This document shows, one piece after another, positions 50,130 through 61,305 of a stretch of DNA of 64,000 nucleotides. The stretch spans positions 29,253,192 through 29,317,191 of the forward strand of contig CM055097.1 in assembly GCA_029204225.1 (NCBI GenBank), written 5' to 3'. The notes under the pieces are model-generated. The model saw nothing but the letters and a program-made list of their open reading frames with translations, was not told where the DNA came from and did no database searches. The stretch's first letter is position 1, and each line of letters starts with the position of its first letter. This stretch comes from Diphasiastrum complanatum (taxonomy: Eukaryota > Streptophyta > Lycopodiopsida > Lycopodiales > Lycopodiaceae). Made by a program: the position numbers and the translations under genes.

Positions 50130-53100
50130 TTTCACAAGGCTTCAACGCTATAGCCATCATGCTTTTCAGCTACCTACTATTCCTAACGAATAGCAAAAAC
50201 CAGAAGAGATTCTTGAAATTCCTCAGATTCTTATGAATCTGATGAATTTAGGTGTTGCTACGGGGACTAGCATCACCTTGCCTATGACTTATAAAGACTA
50301 TCCTGCAGTGTCCGCTATCCTTGATAGTGGATCAGGCGTTAATATAATGGCTTTGTCTTTGGCAAAGTCATGGAGGTTTCATACCTTAGATCAGCCACGT
50401 TACAAACTTCGTATGGTTGATCAGTGAGTTATAGACCCTGCAGGTCATCTATCGAATATCAATGTACATATTGCAGGTGTCAAATTTACCATTGATTGTG
50501 TCATTCTAGATTTACCAAATGATGCAAATACATATCAACTCCTTATTGGCACATCTTGGCTACAGATGGCAGGCATTGTCCAAGATTGGAAGCATAGCAA
50601 AATCACCTTTGGCAATAACAACAAACGAGTCAATTTTGACTCAATTGGCCATGTAAAGCCCGCTAAAGTTTATGATGATTGGTCATCAACAACTTATGAC
50701 GAATCAGATAGTGTCCCCATCCAACCAAAAGGCCACTATACGAGATTAATAGACATAATAAATTGGGGTCAAGCACTGGCCACTGTGGACTGTGCTGATT
50801 CCAACAGATGTCGTATCGAAACCGCTATAGAGGATGTGTATATTCTACCATCTTCTATAGCCATCAATAGACCCATCATTTTGCTTATGATGATTGACCC
50901 TATTCCTATCGTTGGTGCCCAGGAGAACCTAGTGTCTCTACTACCAATGTTTTGGAAGAAGGTATTATTTTCATGAATGATGTTGAAATGACAGATGAAC
51001 ATGTACTCATTTATCTAGATGCCCAACGTTATCCGCCGAAATCGATTCCACAAGAGATCAAGTCACCAGGGCCTTTGGCTCACATGCAAATGATCTCCAA
51101 AATACCCAACACACAAACCTATTGGCCCAAGCCCAAAGTATACACACGGGACGTGTATCCAGATGAAGTCTGGGATATAATAGATGACGACATGATAAGT
51201 GAGGCCACAACACCACCCCCTCAACAAACTCAAAAATCTTGGTTACAAAAAACTAAAATTATTGATACAAAATTAACCGAGCGTCAAAAACAGATGCGTG
51301 AGAAGCTTAAACAACCGATTAAGCCCTTGTCTAAACAGACAAAAACTAAACATTCAGACCGAACTTCCATGTCTGGTAGTGCCTCAACGCAGATGATTTT
51401 CAAAGTTCCTCAAAACTTTGTGGAACCACCTTTCGATCTCCCACAGAACTTTAAAGACTTCACACTGGATGACGTTGTTATCCAGTTACCATAGCCACAC
51501 CGGTAGCCCACACAAAGTTTCCATGTTCCCACTCCTTTGAAGGACCCGCTAAAACAATCCCCTTAAACCTAAAAGATCCCGATGAGGATGTGGATCACAT
51601 TGTTCACGTCAAAGCCCATCTTACACCAGGTCAACTTTTTGATCTGGAAACCTTACTCCATAAATACAGAGATGTATTTGCATGGAATTATACTGAGATG
51701 AAAGGGGTCCCGTCCGAAATAGCAGTCCATATGATTCCTTTAGAGGAGAACACTGAGCCTATTCGGGCAAAGCCATACCGAAGTAACCTTGTTTATCGTG
51801 AGCGGATCGATGAAGATATTAAGAAATTGCTGGATGTTGGATTCATCTATGAAGTCCAACATACTGATTGAGTATCACCCATTGTGATCATACCCAAAAA
51901 AAAATGGCAAGTTTCATATCTGCGTCGATCTAAAGAATCTTAACGCGGTTACGAAAAAAGACCATTTTTCCCTATCTTTAACGACATAAATCCTTGAGAA
52001 AATGACAGGAGCTGAAGCTTTCAACTTCCTCGACGGTTTCAGTGGCTATTTCCTAATCCAAATAGCCCCTGAAGATAGACACAAGACAGCCTTTGCAACA
52101 GAGAATGGGGTTTACGCTTATAACGTAATGCCTTTTGGCTTATGTAAGGCCCCTTCAACGTTTCAGAGGGTCATGCAAATGGCATTTCAAGACCTGTTAC
52201 ACCATATTGTCGAAATTTATTTCGATGATTTGGGTGTACATTCTTCAGCCGACAAGCACCTCGAAGCATTAGAAAAAATCTTCATTCGCTGCCGTAGGTT
52301 TGGAATTTCACTCAACCCTGATAAATGTCAAATTTGGGTCACCCATGGGGTAGTACTCGGACATATCATTTCGAAGGATGGTATTTCTACCGATCCTTCA
52401 AAGATCAAGGTAATAGTTGAAATGCCCGTACCTGCAATTGTGAAGGAAGTTTACGTCTTCCTAGGTCACACTAATTATTATCGCATCTTTATAATCGATT
52501 ATGCCGACAAGGCACGACTCGTTTATTTAGTTGTCGTAGACCCTAGATGGACCGAGGAGCGTATCAAAGCCTTTGAGGAGTTAAAAACAGCCCTCACCAC
52601 GGCACCCATACTCCGTTCGCCAGACTACATGAAAGAGTTCCATGTGCATACCGACGCCAATAAGTATGCCATAGGAGGACTCCTAGCACAACTAGGCAAG
52701 TACAACAAGGATTTTCCAATACATTTCTTGAGCAGGCAATTGGTGCCTGCTAAAGTAAACTATACCACAACCAAACCATGTAAAACAGGATGTATAGCTC
52801 GATGGTTATTAATACTCAAGGAATTTAATTTCTGCGTCGTCGTTCGAAAAGGAACCCAACATTTCATGGCGGATGACCTTTCCCGACTTCCTAATGCTGA
52901 AAAGGCAACTGCACCAGTCAACGACGATCTTCCTGATGCATGTCTTTTTCATATTGATGCTACACCCTTATGGGCTGAGGAGATTACTCAGTTCCTAACC
53001 ACAGGCAGACTCAAAGAAGGCCTGAATATAGTTGCAAAAAAGAAATTTTTGCCTAAAGCAGCGCCCTTTCAATTCATAGCAGGACAATTATACAAACAGG

Positions 53101-54250
53101 GCATTGACGATATTATACGCAGGTGAGTTTATGAATCTGAGATACGTCCTATCATATCTTAGGCTCATGAAGGCATTGGCAGCGGTCACTTCTCGGCTGA
53201 AGTGACCGCTAAAATCATCCTTCGAGCGGGCTTATGGTGGCCATCCATGTTTAAGGATACCTTTGCTATCATCAAAATATGTGATGTCTGCCAACGAGCC
53301 AAGAAATATACAAAAGCCGACTTCACACCATTGACACCCATTATAGAAGGCGAAGCCTTCCATAAGTGGGGTATCGACTTTGTTGGACCAATAAGTCTAG
53401 CACAAAAAACACTCAAGCCTGTTATATCCTAATAGCAATAGATTACACCACTAAATGGGTTGAGACACGTGCAACAAAGGATGCCACTGCGAAGAACGTA
53501 GCACATTTTCTTTATGAGAACATTATTATGCGCTTTGGCTGTCCAATAGAGCTTGTTAGTGATCTAGGCACTCACTTCTTAAATGAAGTGATCGATAATC
53601 TCCTCTGCCATTATCTTGTTGTTCACCATAAAGTTACTCCGTACTGTCCTAGATGTAATGGCCAGGCAGAGTCCACCAACAAGACGATTTGTAAGATCTT
53701 AACCAAGATAGTAGAAACAAGTCGATCAGATTGGAAAACCAAACTATTCTCTGCTATTTGGCGTATCGCACAACTCCCAAGAAGGCCACAAGATGGGTTA
53801 TCCCATTCCATTTCGTATATGGTCAAGAGGTGGTAATGCCTGTCGAGTTCTTAGTACCCTCTCTAAGAGTCATAGAAGCCTCTCAATAGATCTTTGTGAG
53901 AAAGCTACAGTTGAGCAACAAGTAAAGACCAGGCTATTTACGTTAGCCTAGTTATGCGAAACTAGACTCATATCCTACCACGCACAACTAGTTAACATAA
54001 GACGTCAAAAGGCTTGGCATGACCGTCACTTACGCAACAACAATTTACACTTAGGTGACCAAGTGCTTCTTTATACATCTAATAAACACCCCGAAAAATT
54101 GAAATTCAGAAGTGAGGGACTATATGTTATCAATAAAATCTAGTCTAATGGTGCAATCCAACTGCAAACACTTGACGGAGTATTCCTAGACACTGTTGTC
54201 AATGGTGGTCATCTACGGAGGTACTACAAAGAGTTTTTTTTGTTGATCCA
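50130..54250 (+). pseudogene. Gypsy-2 pol remnant (non-chromovirus type)
   Basis: Retropepsin AILDSGSGVNIM (about 50308-50350) followed by LLIGTSWLQ. RT from 51590 (LTPGQLFDLETLLHKYRDVF, IDEDIKKLLDVGFI), broken by a stop at 51870 and frame changes to 52000, then FNFLDGFSGYFLIQIAPEDR, MPFGLCKAPSTFQR and the catalytic YFDD. RNase H (HVHTDANKYAIGGLLAQLG) lacks its middle part. Integrase: HEGIGSGHFS..CDVCQRAKK finger, GIDFVGPIS, frame shift near 53405, YILIAIDYTTKWVE, SDLGTHF and GQAESTNK. No chromodomain follows; a tail to 54250 reads like the family's C-terminus (KFRSEGLYVINK). It resembles Athila/Tat-side gypsy pol. No LTRs found. Confidence 0.85.
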
Positions 54251-54544
54251 ATTTAAACTCCACCTCCATGTCTATATTATTGTTACAATTTTTTTTTGTT
54301 TTGACTCTCAGAGAGAGTTCTAAGTCAACAACTCCTGCTCTACACCACAAGGATAAGATCTGTCATATTTTAGGTCTAATTCACTTCTACACAAATGATA
54401 TCTCAAAGTTTCCACTTGTAGCACAAATCGGATTACTAGGATATTTCATTACCATGGGAACTTCTATCTTGAGACACTGTCATATTTCACTTCAGAAAGT
54501 TCTACCACAACATTACTGAGATGCAGTACTCAAGAGTCCTATTG

Positions 54545-54840
54545 GCCACCATCTCGACCACGCCAGTTGGTCACTATCTCGACCGCGCCAGTTGGTCACC
54601 ATCTCGACCGCGGGGCTTATTCAGCATCTCGACCGCGCCAATTTGTCAACACCTCAACCGAGCTCCTTCATGAATATCTCAACCGCGTACCCTAAATAGT
54701 CTCGACCGACGCCTCAACTTCAAATCTTGACCGGGCCGCGACAACACCGTTCCTCAAGACTTTTGAAATCTCGACCGCATCTTCTCATTACGATGTCGAC
54801 CGGGTTAGGCACTCTAAAAAAAATTTCGATCGAGGACATT
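54545..54840. repeat. TCTCGACCGCG short tandem array, block 1
   Basis: About twelve imperfect repeats built on (A/C)TCTCGACCGCG, the first four spaced about 30 bp apart with GCCAGTTGGTCA(C/T)(C/T)A between. Confidence 0.8.
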
Positions 54841-55494
54841 CAACGAGTGACCATAAATACGTCAAGAACAAACACATTCTTACCTTAGCGACGTGCAAAC
54901 TTTGTAGCTTCCATGCGACAAATTTTTGACGATTTTCTTGCACACATCATCATTCCTGGCGCTCATCCACTCCATCGATCACTCATACTTCAAACATCCC
55001 ATTCCTTGACCATCACGCGATACCATCCAACCACGAGTCTGACCGCCATCACCACACATATCAAGAACCTAATATCGTCAAAAGGTACAACTTTTTCATC
55101 ACCAACTCTTGCACATCGAAGCGTTGAGGGGTAGTGCAGCTGGAGCACAAATCATGCTCTAGTTTCACTATTGTGAAACATCTTTTCAAGACTACCACCA
55201 TTCCATACTCCTTGTCTTCTAACTTCATCCTCATCTCCGCCACCACGCTCATCCATTTCGCATCTACAAACTTTCCTTCACCACCTACACATTCTGTTTC
55301 CATAGTCATCCATTGTTTCCATCCTTGCAACCTTTCCATACTCCACCGACATCTATACATCCTTGTCTTTTTGAGCCATTCTACTTCACACTATCTCCTC
55401 TCCAAATCCAACCTCACTCCATCAATTTCTATCCTTCACCACACACCATTTTCATACACCTCTACTTTCCACACATTCTCAGTTCTATTTTGAT
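54841..55494. other. Spacer between the two CTCGACCGCG blocks, C-rich strand
   Basis: Pyrimidine- and Ser/Thr/His-codon-rich sequence with low-complexity ORFs. No recognised domain. Probably the untranslated leader of the gag-like gene that follows. Confidence 0.4.
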
Positions 55495-55805
55495 CAAGTT
55501 ACCTCACCCTCTCAACCGCGTCATCTCTTCACCCTCTCAACTACGTCCTCTCATCCCCTCTCAACCACGTCCTCTTCTCATAGTCCCCGTGTCCTCTCCT
55601 CACAGTCTCGACCGCATCCTCTCGTCAACTTCTCAACCACGTCCTTTCTTCACTTCTCAACCGCGTCTTCTCGTCCACATCTCAACTGTGTCTGTCCTTC
55701 ACCACCTCGACCAGGTCCATCCATCTCAATCTCACCCGCGTCGCGCCCCTGTTATCTCCGTTACCTCTGTCTCAAATCTCAACCGCGCCCATTTTTCTAG
55801 AATAT
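55495..55805. repeat. CTCAACCGCGTC short tandem array, block 2
   Basis: About a dozen imperfect copies of TCTCAACC(A/G)CGTCC(T/C)CTC, related to block 1, ending about 20 bp before the ATG at 55824. Confidence 0.75.
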
Positions 55806-55823
55806 CTTTTTTCAGTTTCAAAA

Positions 55824-57386
55824 ATGTCTTCCCACCAGTCCTCAAGTTTAGATGATCCAGATGCAAATAAAATCAATATCCAGATGGGTAAGCTGAACAT
55901 GGCAAAGATGACAACCTGGTACTAGTAGGCAAGCATGTTCTTGATGCAGATTGGCTTCCAGATATCTCTTCCATCTGGGTACCAAAGTCCATATCTGTTG
56001 CACATGACCTATGCCTCTTACAATGCCACTGCAAGGTCGTGCAATTTCATCATCCCTCTAGTGAAAAATTATGTATACAACATTTTTCTTTCTGGAGAGG
56101 ACCTTCATAACTTTGGCTTTCCTTGGGGACCGAATGCAGTCACCGGAGCATTACAAAAGATCAAAACAAGACAAAGGATGGGTATCGTTTCAATGCCATC
56201 AACGATCTAGCTCTGGATGCTACTTGTGCTTACTTGACCAAGTACACACAGCGGTACAAGTCAAAGATCATGAGGATCCCAATGTCCATGTTCCACATGT
56301 TGGCAGATTCATGATTGCATGGCCAGTTTCTTTATGATTGGGCACAATTTGCTTCGAATTGCTTCCTTGAGTGCATCAAGAACAAGCAACCATCCACCTT
56401 GCTAGGGTACCTCATGACAGATCTAACAATTCGGCAAGTACAAAATGGACCTAAACTCAAGGAGATGTTGTAGCTGGCCAACAATGCTTGGGACATTCCC
56501 ATTAAGTCCAAGAAGTCCAAGCGATCCAGGGCACAACAATCTTCGCCACAAGGGCAAGCACCAAAAAGGCCGAATACCAGTATCCTCCAGCTGGTACCCA
56601 AACAGGCGACACCCACAGCCTTCCAACAAGATCCAGCAGTAGAAGGATCTTCAGCAGCAAAAGAGGCTGATAGATCCAAGGCAACACTGTCCGAAATATG
56701 CCAGAATAAAGCTCATGGCAAAGAAATGATCGCCAGCTGCCACAGAATCATATGAGTCAGGGTCTGAGGGAGAACAACTCACAAGGAAACCATGCCACAC
56801 GAGCTAGGCCTCACCATCTCATTCGACATCATCAAGCTTGACGAGCTCCCAAGATGGCAGCTCCAAATCAAACATGGTAGCCCAGCAACACTCCTCACTC
56901 TTACAAACAATCGATGGTGGTGACGGAGGAACCTCTTCTTTGGCAGCCAACATGGGTACAGATACCACAACTGTGCCACCAGTTCAAACAACAGCTCCCC
57001 CTATCTTGATTATAACGCCGACGCTGCCAAACTCACCAAAGGCACATTCTTTGGGAGGGGGGGAGGAGTGGGGAGTACCATTTCCCAAGACACGGGAGTG
57101 GACAAGACCAACAACCACAGGCCCAACAAGTCCATACTCTCAAGGACACGTCACAATATTTTGATGCTGCGGACCTGATGGAGATCAATGATGATGAACC
57201 AGAGAAAGTGGATCAGTCATTGACCCCTCCACTAACCACCACCATGCTACTAACACTGTTTCTGAGAAAAAGAACTATGAAAAAGTTGTGGACAAACAGA
57301 AAAAGATCATCCTTGAGTCCCAGAAGCATCTTGAAGAAATGACAAAGGCCCTGCAGCAAGTCTTGGACAAGGTGAATCAATTGTGA
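55824..57386 (+). pseudogene. Broken gag-like gene of unknown family
   Basis: The ATG near 55824 begins MSSHQSSSLDDPDANKINIQ. After stops and frame changes the reading includes YASYNATARSCNFIIPLVKN, FLYDWAQFASNCFLECIKNK, a Lys/Ser-rich region (SKKSKRSRAQQSS), Gln/Pro-rich linkers and a final coiled-coil-like ESQKHLEEMTKALQQVLDKV. Position after a long repeat-containing leader and the helical-then-basic layout suggest a gag or envelope-position ORF of a gypsy element, but I recognise no domain. It could also be a dead host gene. Confidence 0.4.
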
Positions 57387-57394
57387 GACACGGC

Positions 57395-58104
57395 GTGCCA
57401 GGCCCAAGCAGGTGCTTCTACGAAGAAACCATGGGCTCTTTGCCCTTGCCTCTTGACTTGTCTCTGATGAAGAGTGCTTTGTCATCTCCACCATCTTTCA
57501 ATGAAAGTCTGTTGATCCTCAACATCTTGTTCTCTTGCCTGCCTTCGTCAGCAATGAGAACACCTTGCAGTGTCTCCAAGGATAGAAGATCCTCCCTGGC
57601 AACATAAGTCTACACAATATTGTCATACTCATCTCTAAGTCCATTTAGGACTACTTGAACAAGTTCAATGTTCTTAAGAGCATCACCAATACCAGCTAAC
57701 TCTTGATGAAGATCCTTAACACTTATGACATATGATGAAGCACTCTCATCTACTCTCTGATAACTTAGAAATATTTGGTTTCTAAGTGTAAGCAATCTAG
57801 AAACATTTTTTATTTCATAGATTGTTTTTAGAGTATCCCAAGCTTCCTTGGAAGTGGTGCATGTACTGATCTCTCTTAACACTTCATTAGTAGCATTCAT
57901 TTTTATAAAATGAAGGGCAATTCTGGTTCTTTTGTGGAATGCTACAGCTTCATTAGATGCAGCAGGTTCTTCCTCAGCTGCACTCACAGTATCCATTACA
58001 TCTTGTAGAATCAACAATGATTCCATTCTGATCTTCCACATTGCATAATTGGAAGATTTTAATCTCTCACTGTGCTCTAAGAAATGTGAACCAGATGAAG
58101 ACAT
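57395..58104 (-). pseudogene. Copia-6 gag
   Basis: Starts MSSSGSHFLEHSERLKSSNY with AMWKIRMESLLILQDVMDTV, CTTSKEAWDTLKTIYEIKNV and ELAGIGDALKNIELVQVVLN, the copia gag (UBN2) fold. After one in-frame stop just past NIV it continues YVAREDLLSLETLQGVL and DKALFIRDKSRGKGKEP to a stop at about 57395. The CCHC knuckle and pol are not found to the left. The gag itself is unusually well preserved compared with neighbours. Confidence 0.85.
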
Positions 58105-58866
58105 CTTCTTGGTGAGAAATTCTAGTAATGATAAAAAATGGAGTTGAAAGGATGTTGCTTGCTATCTCAATCTAGGATCTAACACAGATGTTGATCCACC
58201 CTATGAAATCTAGCAACAGATGTGAGAACAAATTCTCAAAACAGAAAATCAATCTATCTTGAATTTGGATCTTGCTTCAGTCACAAAAGAAGAAGCACAT
58301 ACAAGCAAGAAGTCTATCTCTCCCACGAGTTTCAAAGTATTGATAAACTCTCTAGGAACTTACTTTCAACTCAAACACAGTAATATGTGTGAAATGAAAA
58401 GTGTAAGACCTCATAGCACTCACTTTTATCCAATTCTACTTGATTGACAATGAAAATTGATGAAAATGGTGAAAAAGACAGACGTGTGTTTACTTTGGCA
58501 TATCCCACGAGTTGAGTACCCTCTCAAACTCTCTGATTGCCTAAAACTCTTTTAAGAACAAATCAGATTAATTAAAAAGCAAGAGCAACATTTTCCACTC
58601 TTCAATACCTATCCAACAAGCTATAGAACATCAAATTTGGATCATTCCTTGAGAAGTACCACTCATTAATGAGGGCTGATTTCACACATGTGGGCTCTCT
58701 GTCCGTACAAAGCTCCGCTGGATCAGATCGACCTTGATTTGACCCACTTATGGTCCTCAGATTGCTTGTTTCTCAGCAAGTTTGAATCCCTCTCCCAAAT
58801 CCGAGTTCCTACAAGCAAAAATACTGATGATCTGATGTATACACCCTCACTTCTTCAAAGCATGAA
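58105..58866 (-). other. Copia-6 untranslated leader
   Basis: 760 bp between primer-binding site and gag start. No ORF of note on the element's strand. Confidence 0.5.
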
Positions 58867-58878
58867 GCTCTGATACCA
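58867..58878 (-). other. Copia-6 primer-binding site
   Basis: TGGTATCAGAGC on the minus strand, a perfect 12-base complement to the plant initiator-methionine tRNA 3' end, directly next to TGTGAAG of the LTR. Confidence 0.8.
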
Positions 58879-59930
58879 TGTGAAGTTTTTAGCACGTATG
58901 AACTTCACCACACACCCTACAGGATCTTACTGAGGTGTTGTGATTGCACAAGATTGATCAAAGAACAATATGCTTAAAAAATCTAAGGCAAGAGCACAAT
59001 GGCATACATCAGATGAGAAAATCTAACTCTTCACTATGAGAAATGAATGTCAGAAAAAATTCTAAGTGTTCAGTATGGAGAAAAGAGGCTGCTCTCGGGT
59101 AGAGAGAGAAAATCAAGCATAGAAAACTAGGGTAGAGAGAGAATGAGTCCAAAACGCCAAAATCTCAATATTCACAATGTGGCAAAACATGCCCAAATTT
59201 TCCTACATGAGAGAGACTCGAATTCCTACAGTGGAGTTGCATGGAAAGTCCACTTAACTGAACTAATTCACCTACCAGAGATCCACATGTGTAACTGCAT
59301 ATGTATGTTGCATGTACTGCATGTCAAGTCATAAAATTGCCTAGACATGTGTAGATCACTGAAACTACTTTGCATGTGGCTTGCATGCATACAGTAAGAT
59401 TTTGCATGCTATCTAACATCTGTATGTCATTATAATTGAACCTATCTAACTCAAATCCGAGCTACACTTGAAGGATATGTGCTCAATTCACACTCCTTTT
59501 ATGTACAACATAAATTTTAGTGGAAATCACAATGGACATGGCCCCAAACTCGAGATATGAAGATCATATTTTAATAATCTTCACATTCTTGATTCTTGTT
59601 TTTGTTGTGAGATTAATCTTGATGTTGTATTGTTCCCTGATTTCTTAAAGTAGTTTAGTAGATAGATCTGTAGATTGCTCTTTGATTCAGAACGCTAATC
59701 TGAATTGAGCAAGGATTGGTTACATGGCTTGTAAACGCATGTAGCTGGAGTGATCGAAACCTATTTCATCCCACTGACAGGCTGGGAATACATGTTACCA
59801 ATTGATAAACGACCTATCTGGAAACAGTTCTAAGCAAGAAAAACCAAGAAGAAGAAATAAGAGAAAAATCCATGTTCACAACTTCTTGAGAGGAATCTGT
59901 GAACAAAACATGAACAGTACTAAGTCATAT
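58879..59930 (-). repeat. Copia-6 5' LTR (inner edge certain, outer edge not)
   Basis: The inner edge is fixed by the primer-binding site. The other edge lies somewhere before 59937, where a different LTR fragment starts. No second copy of this LTR is in the window to set the length. Confidence 0.5.
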
Positions 59931-59936
59931 CTAAGT

Positions 59937-60066
59937 GTTTATGATCAAATGTTTGTGCATTTCTAAGTTTCAGCATGCATAAAGTAGTGATTTATATCTT
60001 CTAGCTATTTCTAGATGTGCAACCAAATTGGCCCAAGATCTTGTTGATCCACTAATGTGTTTTGAA
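59937..60066 (+). repeat. Copia-5-type LTR fragment
   Basis: About 130 bp nearly identical to 47045-47175 (CAAATGTTTGTGCATTTCTA, then ATGTGCAACCAAATTGGCCC), isolated from any coding part. Confidence 0.85.
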
Positions 60067-60833
60067 TCTTCACATTGGCTTCATTCCAAGTACTAATCGA
60101 CATGGTAATAAACTCCATATATTATTTTGTTTGAAAAGGCATGCTCATGGATCCCCATTGTCGTGAGCAAAGTCTTGACAAGGTTCATCCATTCTGCCAC
60201 CTTGCTTGTGCTAGGAAGCAACATGATGTATGTTGAGGTCGGGTTCTACTATCCATTTATGTATAGACAACAACTTCATTTCAAGTTTTAATTGATGTTT
60301 GGTCAGAATCTATTAGAGTTTGCATCTCAATCATAGTGTAGATGTTGGTTTTTCTACATTGGCAAGATTGGTGATTTGTTGTCTTTCTAACCCAAGATCA
60401 TTTTATGAATTTGGATATTAATTGATATAAAATTCTTCACATGTATCAAAGCTTATGTTTCAGGTTATGAATGAAGCAACCACATCTATCAATGATTTTG
60501 AGAAGATATCAATGCTCAAGCATGCTAGATTGGGTTCTACACCAAAATCGAGTTTCTTGCATATGTAGATTGGATATTTTGTAGATCAAAACTCAAAATA
60601 GGGTTATGTTCTTGATCAATTCCGATTTCACACATCACATGTTGGATTTGGCCGATTATAGGAGCATTTGGAAAATCCTAAGTGGTGGCTACAAGATTGC
60701 ATATCAAGTCTTAGGCAATTGCATGTAGAATTTGAAATAGTCAATTTTTTGTAATTTTGTCAAAACTCTGATATTGATTGGATCTCTAGATTGTGAGGTT
60801 ACTGAACTTCATTTGAGTGTGCTGTTAAAGTCA
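60067..60833. other. No gene seen
   Basis: AT-rich. A short open stretch at 60140-60270 has codon-like texture but no recognised domain. The last 200 bp resemble Copia LTR 3' sequence in composition. Confidence 0.35.
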
Positions 60834-61305
60834 TGTTAGGATCTAGTGTAGTATGCAGATCACATCAATCAATCACCGTAGACACTCCTCATAAGCTCTC
60901 AAAGATGGCACAACAAAAGCTTTGTATAATACAAATGAAACTGTACATATAGGAAATCCACAACCTGCATGAAAAGACAGGTGTCTTAAATTGGCCTACC
61001 ACCTGCCAAAAGGAAGTTTGGGCCTAGTATGGCCAAAATTGACCGACAAACTCAAGACATGCCCTCGAGTATAACATATATTGTATATAACTTTGTACAG
61101 GCTAATTTTTCCTATGTGTGGCTACCCGGCTAACCCAAGTAGCCATCTACGGGACAACTGATTGGCTGATATACCAAGTGCGGTTCAGTCCCGATTGCTA
61201 CTGAAAACTGTAAATCCTAATTAACTGAAGATATGTACAGTTAATTACAATACTGTATTTTAAGCTTACAATTAAAACATATCAGATCAAATCTGATTCT
61301 AAACA
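60834..61305 (-). repeat. LARD-like 3' LTR, copy 2
   Basis: 472 bp with TG and CA ends; the minus strand reads GAGCTTAAGGGAGAG then TGTTTAGAATC, a standard polypurine tract to LTR junction. Confidence 0.75.

Noticed and set aside
47786-54250. A single chimeric copia-gypsy polyprotein
   Set aside because: A stop at 50123 and a sharp change of family at about 50130 show two separate remnants placed side by side.
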